Positions 49,501 through 61,500 of a stretch of DNA of 64,000 bases are shown piece by piece. The position numbers were made by a program, and so were the translations under genes. Source of the DNA: Heliopora coerulea (taxonomy: Eukaryota > Cnidaria > Anthozoa > Scleralcyonacea > Helioporidae). A model generated the notes under the pieces. The model was not told where the DNA came from. It was given only the letters and a program-made list of their open reading frames with translations, and did not search any database. Position 1 is the stretch's first letter. Each line of letters starts with the position of its first letter. The stretch lies in the NCBI GenBank assembly GCA_030142905.1, contig JASJOG010000314.1, positions 123,501 through 187,500 of the forward strand, in the 5' to 3' direction.

Positions 49501-52500
49501 AACATTTATATTGACAGATTCCATCGTTTTTTGCCTCTTGTCAGACTTAAGCACATGCTGCCTATGCTAGTGTTACGAACGTTAGATGGTAGAAAACAAA
49601 TAATGTTAATACTAATTACAAGGGAGCTGTTACATAAACCGTATTCAAAACAAGACCAATGATTTTAACCCGTAAGAATCGGAACGTGTTGAAGGCAGAT
49701 GGTCCAGGTTAGAAAAGTCTTGTGTAAGCGCTGTTTGTGACTGACATTTTGATGACCTCAGTTGCGGTCATCTTCAGAGTCGAAGGAACATGATCGCGTT
49801 AAAGCCGTCGAAATGTCAGTCACCAACAATTCTCAAGACTATCCTAACCCAAATGATTTACTTCCAACACGAAATGTCTAATGTAAGGTCCCTCATTTTC
49901 CTTTTATAAAGGGCTCTGTTGACGCTCATACTTGTTTATGTCTGCAGAGCAGTGTGTCATAAACTCAACATCATTCTATAAACAGTACAAGAGTGCAAAC
50001 CCGGTATTTGTCTTTCTCCCTCGAAGTTAAAAAATCACCGTTCGAGTACATCCAAAACTCAGTCGACTATGAAAGGGTCAAAACCTACAGGACGCCAATT
50101 TCGTTTTCTGGGGGAATATACCTCTAATAATATGAAGTAACATTTTAAGATCTTCGATTGCATGTTCTGAATGTTATTCAAATCATCACGCATGGACTGA
50201 TGAGTTCTTCAAGCGTATTAAAGCCTAAGGCTTCCATAGAATCGCCCGAATCGTCTCGATCGTCCTGAAGCTGCCAGGACGATTCAGGCAATTTTGGTCT
50301 CCACATGATGGCCTTAATTGTCTGATTATGAACCTGTGGGATTGTCACTCGGTCCTAGACATATTGACATGCTGCTTGTTAATTCTTTGTGTTCTGCCCT
50401 GGAGTAGACAGGAGAATACTCCTGGTGGGTATTTCAGAAGAGAGAGGAACTTGATCTATATTATACTCTTGTAAAACCACTTAGTGCACATGGCAGAATT
50501 TTTCTCTAGATATCATAATTATATATGCGAAAACTCTGACTGCCCCAGCCGGGAATCGAACCCAAGGTCTCCGAATCGGAGACCTTGGGTTCGATTCCCA
50601 GCTGGGGCAGTCAGAGTTTTCGTATATATAATTATGATCGTATCAAAATCCTCTCTTCATATAAATCTCTAGATATTCTTCCAACCGTTGAGTGTGACAA
50701 ACCTGTCTATGTAATGAAGAGAATACTTTTTATGAAGACATTCATACTTCATTATTTCTCCTATGAACTGTAATCAATTAAGTTCTGTTGGTGAAGTTGT
50801 TTCTGCCTTCTTCAAACGCAAGTGGGGCATTTTGGGATGAATTCTAATTGTCTCGATCGTCTTGATCGCCTGATAGTTGTTTCCGTAGTTTGATCGCTTG
50901 CAGTCATTCACGATTGTCTCGATTATCTGGATAGAACTGCTGACAATTCACGCAATCGTGAAAGTCTCGATCGCCCCAGAATGTTCCGTCCCGATCGTTT
51001 AAGGAAATTTGGGGTGATCGAGATAATCTGGGCGATCGTATGAGAACCAGGCTTAACGGGTCATTATACATGTGTGAGCTTGTCGCCGAGCTTCTTGTGA
51101 CAAGTTAAATGGACGTCCTTCTCATTTTTTTCTTTGCTACTTACACAGACCTCCATAAAGACCTTAAGGAAACACTACGGGATTGTCAACGGTGGCGTCA
51201 TTCATAAAATAGAATTTTTATCAAAACAAAGAAAATGAATTTCTTTTAGTCCCAAGAGTAATTCGTCCTCGTACTGCATACAACATCGTTCGGAGTATTT
51301 TCGCTCACTTTGGACGACTTCAGGTCCGAGAACGGCGAAATCAGCTCGTTGAGTTTGATATCCATTCAGTGTAAGAATCTTTTCTAGAGCATTTGAAGCT
51401 TTTTGGAGGTCAAAAAACATACATTAACCACCCAAAATGATGTCAATACTCTATGGTGTCTTTTAAATCCTGAAATTTTTACGCCGTTAAAACTATCGCC
51501 GTCACTGTTTTTTGTTAAGGTCCCTGATATCCTTTCCGGAACTCACGCCTACCCAGTGTATATTTCCAGACATCAAAGTGAAACATACAATAATCTCAAG
51601 TTTTTGTGTACGTTCTTCGTGTTAAAGGTCATCGAAGTAAATTCATCTTCAAAACGTGGTGGGAAGTACATCCTGTCCGAATTCCAGGAAGCCACTCAGT
51701 CTCACCAAGTTACGGGTAAACGAGCCTCTTCCGAAACACATCAATCCTTAACACTCGTGTCGAAGACTGTTCCACCGATATCTGAAAACAACAATTACAA
51801 TAGCTCAAAGAAAGTGACAAAAAGAAGAAAGAAAAGAAGTGACAAGGAAGTCAAAGGGGAAAAGAAAGAACGTAAAACGAAGAGACTTCTGGAAACATTA
51901 CGAATTAAAGAAGTACCTGGAGGACAAATGTCTTTAATTCTACTAGATGAAGTAAGGCAGTAAACTTCGATGAGAAAAAATTAGTTTGGTTGTGATTTGA
52001 CTCGACTTGATTTGATTTATGCAAAGTGATGTTTTATAGGTTGATATTTTATTTGAGGAGGATAAAGGCTTTTGGATTGCTGTGAACTCTCTAAGACGTA
52101 ACTCAAAACGACCAATTGTTATGACTTCATCAGGTACTGCAAACATTTTCTCTTAATAGAGATCTAAAGTTTGTATTTGTCTATCGACGTAATTGACAAT
52201 ATTCGTTTTTGAGGCTGACAACGTTTTTGTTTCTTTTTTTCACTGTAATTCTTTTTTAGGACTTCGTACTACTGTTATGTTCCGATCCTTTTTTATTGGG
52301 CTTGCAGTATTCTAAGCGAATACCAATGTGACTTTCAAAATTACTTTTGATTAAATTAAGTAAAAACAAAGATCTGATGCGCAATTGAAAATCTGAACTG
52401 TTTTAACAGCTGTAGACACGTGTACTTTTTTTTCCCTATCTGTAGGGCTATCTACCGCTATATGCAAGTTAACTGGAAAATAATTGCTTTCCATCTGTCC

Positions 52501-55500
52501 AGATTTTGTCGCCGTATCTGTTGTTGATTGTTCAGAGTTCTTAATTTTCTTACTTTCTTGAAGCCAAAGTGCTTGATAGAAGCTTGTCCTTTGCTTCCCA
52601 CTAGCTAAACTCCTGATAATATGTCATCTTTCGCAATATCAAAACACGAGTTTAGTGAGAAAGTAAATGATTTTAACCCTGGAGACTCGGTACATGTTGG
52701 TGATGGTAGAACGTCCACGTTAGTGTAGTCTTGAGAAAGACTGTTGGTGACTGACGTTTCGACAGCCTCATCGGTGGTCATCTTCAGAGTCGAAAAAGTG
52801 GAGTAGTCAGGAACAGTCAGCCTATTTATATAACTCGTTCATGACATCATATGTATGGGTAGTTGTGGGAGGTTTGGGGTTTGTGGGTATGCGTCATCGG
52901 CATTGGTAGAGTAGGTGTATTGTTTAGCCGTTTGTCTTAAGTTTTGAATAAGTCTTTTGTAAGATGTTGATAACTGTTGTGATCGGTTTAGTGGTTCTGG
53001 TTCCAAGTTGGTAAACCAGCTTCCCAATGTAAGCCGTTGTTTGTGGTTTGTGCTATACGTTACGCATGCTGCCGAGTCTCAGTCAATGTTGTGTTTGGTT
53101 TGTCGGTGGTGTTCAGCCATGTGGTTTGTTCTATCGCCGTTCTTGCAGAAATTGTGATGCAATCCACAGAGGAATAAGCCCTTGCCACCTATCAACTAAC
53201 GTTACCTTGTTGGTTTCGCTACGTTGATGACATTATTACTGCTCTACATGACAACGACATTGACCAATTTCACAACCACCTTAACTCACAGAACCGCGAC
53301 ATACAATTTACTAAGGAGATCGAAGAGAAAGCAACACTTCCTTTCCTAGACTGCTTGATAAAACGTGACAATGACGAATTACGGACTGCTGTTTATAGAA
53401 AACCAACTTATACTGACAGATTACTCGATGAATCATCCTACAACCCAACTTCACCCAAAGCCACTACCATCAAGACACTGACTAGACGTGCACAACTTAT
53501 CTGTGATTCACCAGACGCTGTACGCAACAAGATCAAGTACCTACAACACGTGTTCCGTAAGAACTACTACAACTCTGACTTCATCAAACTCAGCACCCGC
53601 AAAGACCGCGAAATTAACGAAACCAACAACCCGACTACTACAACAGCTACGATACCTTACGTCAGAGGTACCTCTGAGATCATCTCATGTATCTTAAGGC
53701 CTTACAACATCCGTGTTGCACAAAAACCGATAACAACTTTACGAAATCTACTCACTAACGTTAAAGACAAAGAACACCCGCGCGACAAACAAGGCGCGAT
53801 CTACAAGATCAAATGTGCCTACTGCCAGGCAACATATATTGGTGAAACTGACGGGAACTTGAACAGTAGACTAACTGAACACAAACGAGCCACTAAGAAT
53901 CGCAATAGAACAAACCACATTGCCAAACACCACCGACAAGTTACCGGCACCTTACAAGAGACTTATTCAGAACTTAAAACAAACGACTAGACAATACACC
54001 CACTCTAGCAATGCTAATGACACACATCCACAAACCGCAAACCTCCCACAACCACTCGCACGCATGACGTAATGAACCAGTTACATAAATAGGCGACTGT
54101 TCCTGACTACTCCACTTTTTCGACTCTGAAGATGACCGCCGTGTGTCGATTTGTCGATATGTCGCCTATCGGTAGTGTTAAACAATTAACGCTACAGATA
54201 GGCGACATATCGAGGCTGGCAATACATATGTCTACCATCATTACTAACCAGTACATAAATGTAACCTTCGCTTACCATCTGAGTAAATGTAGCTCAATGG
54301 TTAGAGCATCTCACCGGCGATCAAAAGGCTACGGGTTCGATTCCCGTCAGGGACTCAGAAAGTCTTTCTTAGTAAAATAGTTTGAGAACATGCGCATAAA
54401 ATTACATCAATGATTTATATTAAACAAAACTCAGAATATACTGTACTAACATAACAGACATCAGCTTAAGTGACAGGGACTCTAGAGTATAAATTCATTT
54501 GTGTGACAAAACTTGCTGGTTGCTTTACCTTCATTTATTTGAAAAGCCCTTTCGCATATTCAACTGACTCATTCTTTGACGTAATATAAATAGTAATGCC
54601 CAGCAAATGACACGAAATAGAGCCATAGGAGAATCGTTTAAATAATTTTAATAAGACTAACGTTTCGTCGCGACACGCAATATCGACAGAGTGGCAGTAA
54701 AAAGTTATTTACAATGAATACGTAAGTGACTAAGACTGATCAAATTACAATATAATGACTCATTCTTTGTAATGTAGTAATGGAACGCTCGTAAGCTATA
54801 AGTCTCTTGTGGATGTGCCTCTTGAGATTCATATGTCTTCTCGTTTTTTGATTCCGTAGGTCAGAATCAAAAACTCGTAACTTTTTTGAAACAGTATATG
54901 ACTTTAAAATCCGTAAACTTGACAGGATGCAAATCAGTCCTTGAGGATATCTCATAAGTTATTGATACATTTAAGAAATATTGGTAAATTTGGCTCCCTA
55001 GATAAGTCGCTTTGCTAAAGTTTCATGGATGTGATTGATTTACCTGTCCTTGTTTGTTGCCGTTTAATTCCTAGCAACGTTTACGATTTTAGATCCCACT
55101 GGAAGTCTGAATGTTGATGGAACATTTGAACATATATCCATGAAATCACCACCAGCAAAACTTCATGCATCATATATTCAGAGCATGTGCCTATCGAAAA
55201 ATGTTTTCGTTAGCCCGCCTGATCTACATTCGTTGGCTCTAAGGCATCATGGTGACGTTCGCCGATCCCTTCTGAATTTGCAATTTTGGATCGATTCTAA
55301 TGCAGGGTACTGTGATCCGGGAGGAATAAGTTTTGCAACCGAAATCAAAATTGATACGAGTACTTCTGACAACTTGGCGGAGAAAGCTTCGTTTAGTGTC
55401 TCTGAAAAACGGCAGTGGGATAACAAGGCCGCGGTTTATGGATCTTTAACCACCAACAATATGAAGCAACCATGTGACTCTACAGAAGTGTGCGATACAA

Positions 55501-58500
55501 GTAGTAGCAATTATGGAAAACATGGAGTAGCTGGAAAAATGTCACGAAGTATGGATTGTGTCGTGCACCAGCTATGTCTTGAAAGTTATTTGGGACTTCG
55601 AAACGTCGCAAGTGCAAATGAAGGAAGTGCACTAAAGGTTTTGGCTTCTGAATGGGCACAGGACACTTTCAGTGCTAAGGTAGTTGTTTTTTTCAACAGT
55701 TTTACTTGGTCCCTTTACTTTTCACAATAGTTAACGTTTATAGGAATGTGCTTAGCCGTGCTTACACTTTGCAAACCTAAATTTGCATTTTTAACCTTGA
55801 TCTTTACCAAAATCTCCTTCCAAGAATCAAAGTTTATTTCAAAATTCCTGAAAAGTTTCTGTCAAGATAAACACATTTTTGTTCTTGAAGTCAAGTCGTA
55901 CAACACCGTGAGATTAGTCGAAGTCCGTGGCCAACTTTTAGTCTTTTCCCTAGTCTTCATTAACCACTAAACTGCCATATCGGTAAAAAATTAGCAGATT
56001 TTTTAATTTTTATATATTTATTTTTTTTAAAATTTAATCGAGTAAAATTATTTAGATTTTAGGACTAGAACAAATTTAACGTGAACGACATTATTTTAGA
56101 ACTCATGGATGCTGCACAGTCGCATTTGTGAGTCTATGCGGGCGCACTTTCACATTTCAAATATTTCTGTGGTGTAAAGTTGTAAACAATGAACTGGCTG
56201 GATGTCACTGAGATTTGCAAAACCGAGGAAAAGAGAGTGCATTAGATTTTGTTTGTCCTTCCGGTGTTGTTACACTAAATATTTTAAACTCAGCTGCAAA
56301 ATGCCTGTTTCAAAGATATACAGGACTTAGCAGTACATCAATAAGTTTTTTCAACAATGTGATGTTACAATCTCATTAACATACCGCACAAATATGAATA
56401 TGTGAAGAACGAAATAAGATTCGAACATATTGTAAACACCATTCTATATCTTTTCGAAAAGTTTTTGAAATTAAACGTACTTTATCTTGGAATTGTCGGC
56501 CCTTTAAATTTCTGTTGCTATTTGCTATTCCTCAAGGCTCTGAAAAAGTCAAAGATGGCCGAGCAGAGTGACTTAAGGTATTTAAATATGGGACAAGTTC
56601 GTCGCTAACGGCTTTCTGCACTACAAGTAGTTAGATGTCAGTGAATCTCTTGTTAGATCTTGTGTTTTTATCTTAGAAATTGCAACCAGATACCGTTAAA
56701 GTTATATTCTTATTTGCAGTACAAACTGCTTTAAGTTTTCTAGGCGTAGAAAAGCTCTTAGATGCTAATGGCACTCAAAGCCTTAACCTGCTGAAAGCTA
56801 GACTGACGCTCCTACGTTATGGGAGGCTGGCAGTCAGTTTATTAAATGAATTTTAGGAAACATTCCTTCAGTTGCGACGTGTATCTCTTTATTTGAAACT
56901 TATGGTGATTATATGTCACGTACAAGAATTGGCACTTTTTTGTTACTGTGTGCTAGAAGATTATCAAGTGTGCTTGAACTTATTGTCCTGCTTTGTTTGT
57001 AATTTCTATAGTATTCGTTCGTTCATAAGTCGACAGTTACTTCGCACTGTCAAACCCTTGGCGTTGATATTACCCGTTGTAACATGGAAACACTTTTGCC
57101 GTGCTTGTTCGCCGTCAGTGAAAGCATCGATGGCAGCCATGACCCCAAATGTTGGAAATTGACCAAGGTATCCCAAAGCCGAAGTCGTCCTGAAGTGGAA
57201 CATCAGTCACTAAAAAATGAAAACGAAGATTTTCCCGAAAAAGTCAATGAAAAAGTTGTGTCGGAAGATATTTTTGTGGATAGAAGTTTATTTGACGACG
57301 AAAGGGAAGACGACAAGGAGAGCTGTTGGGGATCCAAGCTTGATGACAATTCTAATTTACTTGCTTCTGTCGAGATTCCTGAGTTTGAAGCTGATGAACT
57401 GGAGAAAGCAAAACGACCAAGGGCGCAGGGTAAGAATATTCAGCATAACCGTCGTGATTGTAGGATGTGTTCTGGATAGTCAATAGTAACATTGTAGCCG
57501 CGCTACTCGTTGATATTTCAAGAAAAGAGAGAATAGAATATAATATACAGAGAATAAAAGTCAGGATTGACCAAACTGGAATACAAGTTGCTGTCAAAGC
57601 ACCTTCACATAACAATTGAAAATTTGCAAAGACGAGATGGCGTAGTCCAAAACGTAGTCCAAACTCGTGTTTTCACACGTCAAGCTTTTTTTCCATAATG
57701 GCATGAAGCAGTTCCATTCCAGCGAGTATTCAGTTCTCTTTCGGCGGTTACACATCGTTTCGTTTCGGTGTTAGATTTCTTTTTTGTTAAGGTTCGGGAG
57801 TTAGCGCTTCTGATATCATAAATACAATATTGTGTAGCTGTGAGTGTCAGTAGACTGTAGGTCAGAGCCAAATCACATCGTTGTTGAACTCTTAAGAGGT
57901 GCCTTTGCTATTACATCATTAAATGGCAAAGATTTTCCCTAAAGTATAGATAATGACGTTAAATCATTGGTATTCCAACTTTAGTAAGTGGTAATTCCAA
58001 TACTGTGTGCGAGTAATGCAAGAGAGCAACCTCATCATGCGTCATCGATCTCGGAGAAAATTTAAAACCTGGCTTTATTAGCTCTTTCCCATCAGATTCA
58101 GTCATCTAGTATTGTACTCTAGCCAACGCCAGACGATTTTCTTTGTCAACGGAAGACATCCTTCTTGGAAAGGGTTAAATGAAATAGAAAAATTTAGATA
58201 AGTAGTGCAGTTCCAAAAAGGAGAAAACAAGGTATTGACGTTTCAAGTGTAAGTCTATCACTGGAGTAAAATCCCCTCGAAACGTCAGTGCCTCGTTCTC
58301 TTGGCCGAGTTATACTATTTGACCTTTCTTACTTCCATCAAAACCCTCTATGCAGCCCTCTATTTTTAGTGAACTTACTTGGTATAGTGAAAGAAACAAT
58401 TAAGATTGGAATGGTTAGAACAACCTATAATCAACATTCAAATTGGACGTATTTCTGCTCAATCTCGATATTTTTGGGACTTTTTAGATCTACGAAAAAA

Positions 58501-61500
58501 ACTTCTAGTTATTTCACTGGAAGCTCTCGATCATTTTTTTGAGGACATGTCATTTATGGATTCTGAACTATGTTGCGATATTGAAAAAGAACGAAGGAAA
58601 CGTGACGACTGTTTTGACAAGTGTTATGCTAGAGTTTTGCCTGGTGTTGAGGACACGGTGGACACAAAACCTGTAGAGTTTACTTGGAAAACACGAACTA
58701 CCTTAAACGACATGCGAGGAGCGATGGAAGTTGCCAGTCTGGAAGGCTCACATAAACATTTTCATCATAGTATACAAGAAGCTGTTCAGGATTTCGAAGC
58801 GGATTCTACTAGTTTAATTTCGGACTCATGTGATTGTAATCTTCTGCCAAGTTTGTGCCCTCACTGGGGATTGAGAAGCAGCATTAGTGGGAGTGAAATG
58901 GGAAAATACAAAGCTCTGATGTTAGGACGAGGTAATATAACTGGAGAATGGAAAGCTGTTTGGCTATCGTGTACCATGCCATCTGATCCCGTGCATTCAC
59001 GCAATTGTGCCGCAAGTTCTAGTCTAAGGTTGTCGACATCCATCGAGGGCCTCACAAGGTATTCATTGTTGTTTTTGGAATCATTCTCAAAGATATAAAT
59101 GAACAGAAACATTTCGAGATTATCATGAAATGTTTCAGTTGTTGTTTTTATTGTTTGGGTTTTTTAATTGTTGTCGCTGTTGTCGTTTTTTATTTGTTAA
59201 TTTATGTTGTTTTTTATTCGAGTCATTTTTCCTAGTTTTTTTTCTCTTTTTCTTTGCCGAAACTTTTTAGGATATTTTACACTTTACCGTACCCACCGTA
59301 GAATTAGCGGTCAGTGGTAGAAATAGTGTATTGGTAGTCCTTAGAGTTTGCGTTTCGTTAGCGTTGACCGGTGAAGTTAGGGGTGACGTCAAGGAGTAGA
59401 ATTAGGATAGGGGTTAGGGTTACGACTAGGGATCACAAGCACGGGTACGGTAAACGGTACGACTTCCCATTTAATTTTTTTATATATTTTTTATATATTT
59501 TTTTACCCTATCTGTTAACGATTTTAAAGAATTGCAAGATCACTGCAAGGACCGTTAACTAAATGTTTGGCTCAAAACTACACGCAGAATTTCCGGTCAA
59601 AGCGCTCATCTGGTTTTTATTACTATTGTTGTAGTTTTGGTTATTGTTTATTTTTAAACGTTATGCATTAAAACGTTTGGCCACCATTACCTTTAATAGA
59701 TTAACAAATGCCAACAAATCTATTATCTCAGTTAAATTAATGAATGCTCGGGTTAAGACCTGTTAATAGTGGGCTTGCGGTTAAGACCTCTTTGTAGCGG
59801 GCCGAGCTACGAACGCCGTTTTCGAAAGCTTGGACGCGAGTCATGTATTCATGTATTGGCCTCAAGTTCTGTATTTATGTATTGTATATATTTATGACTT
59901 CTTGAAATCTGTTGCAGACAGCTGCTGTAGATCTCCAGGGTCGCAGGATCGGTTCCCATCCGGAAGCCCTAGAATTGCATTTTTTACAACTAGTCCCAGC
60001 TGGGTTTCAAAATATAACTGACCCACGAAAATTTCCTGCTTCAAATGTAAATTTAACTTAATGTGACCGAGTCTGAATGTGAAATATTCATTGAATATAC
60101 CCTCCTCTCTACCAGCATCACCACCATGTAAATACAGAACTTGTTGCCTAGCTTTCGGCAATGGCATTCGTGGCTGAACACAGCACCAGATTCGTACGTT
60201 CGCGGGTTGGTTCCCAGCAGAGTGCTGGAGTCCATTTTACGTAGTTAGTACCAATCATGAAACTTAAGATTCTGGCATCCGAGAATTTCCTTCAAGTAGT
60301 TATAAAGTCCACTTCATGTGAAACGTTTCCGATCGGTGAGCATGCTATTCTAGCAATTCTGCTAACGTAATTGGAGTGGTCAGAATACCATTCTGTCTTC
60401 ATAAACTGGAACAGGTTTCCAAAGAATGCAACAACCGCTCATTCCGTGTGTTCATATTCTGGAATAGTCCCAAAAAAATTGCCCTTCGAAATGGTCCGAA
60501 CACTCTTTAACTATGGTAACATATATTAGGACGTAGGACGCAACAGAAATTAGCTTTTTTGCGCTTTCAAGTTTGTGCACATTAGCTTGGTTGATAGTAA
60601 ACGTTTGTCAATATTATTCGGACCGCCATACTTGCGCTGTATGGGGCAACCAAATCGTTCTAAGTGGTTGGAACTCATGTCGTAGTTTATGTATAAAACA
60701 AAATGTTCTGAATAAACCTTAAAGTTATGTTACCGGCAACACATGCTCCTCCTTTATCCTGTTGTTAGCCACTGCCAATCGACTTGTCTATTGCACTGTT
60801 AGTTTTGGAGTTTTATTCGTACATAAACGTCGTAATAATTTTCAAACGTATGGTCAACTTACTATTTCAACAGATAGCGTGTTTGCTGGCCAGTGTTTCC
60901 AAGGGGATTTGTTATTTTCACCGGTTGCTAAGAAAAATGAAAATCTTCACAAGCACTCTTCTTTCATGAAATATCTAATCAAAATATCTTGATCAAGTTC
61001 TGTTACGTACCAAGTTTAATGTAAATGGAACTTGTGTTGTAATTTGCGAAGAGCTCAATGGGCCTTAAAAATCATAGGGGAAAAAATAATGTATCGATTA
61101 TCTTTTTGGCAAGAATATTCCTATAATACTTTCAGAAACGAGAGTTATGTACACAATTTCTAATGTTTAAAACTTTCACGAGCGCCAGCTTTCGTTAAGT
61201 TGATAATAAATTGCTTAATGAACGACATAATCTGCTTAATGAACCTAGGAAATTACAGAAATGTATTATAAAATAGTTAAAGCTTGCACAGAAATATATT
61301 ATAACATACAATAGTTATAGATTGACCTCTGGTACTGAACAATAAAAGAAAGTGTAGCTTTTAACAAACGCTTTCCAAGTGGTTATTTGTCATTTAAACG
61401 GTGCGGAAAGACTTCTATGGAAATAAAATTCTGGAAAAGAATCTGGAAACGATTTGGAACTTTAAGGCTGCCGTTGGCCTTCATGGTGTACCTTGGGCGA

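Larger units (their letters stand above)
48380..51627. other. ATAD5: ATAD5 intron 9
   Basis: 3.2 kb. Holds tRNA-like motifs (48655-48725, 48960-49035), a Penelope terminal relic (49680-49870), and a TIR element (50218-51057) with a tRNA-like palindrome inside it. 49040-49670 and 51058-51627 show nothing recognisable. Confidence 0.6.
52134..55092. other. ATAD5: ATAD5 intron 11
   Basis: Apart from the Penelope composite, hairpin and SINE listed separately, 52134-52667 and 54376-55092 hold nothing recognisable. Confidence 0.55.

Noticed and set aside
53355..53990. A 211-codon host gene
   Set aside because: It is the 3' part of a Penelope-like polymerase with GIY-YIG domain; the frame extends upstream into WFRYVDD without a host start.
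54290..54360. Functional tRNA gene
   Set aside because: A and B boxes are present but no cloverleaf closes, and the same head with the same tail recurs at three other sites, so it is a SINE.
56720..56860. ATAD5 exon 13 starting at the strong-looking TTTGCAG acceptor
   Set aside because: That acceptor would need one base carried over from exon 12, which ends in phase 0; the acceptor at 56676 keeps the frame and adds a plausible helix.
59385..59440. Interstitial telomere repeat
   Set aside because: Only one or two TTAGGG-like units in a degenerate context; too little to call.
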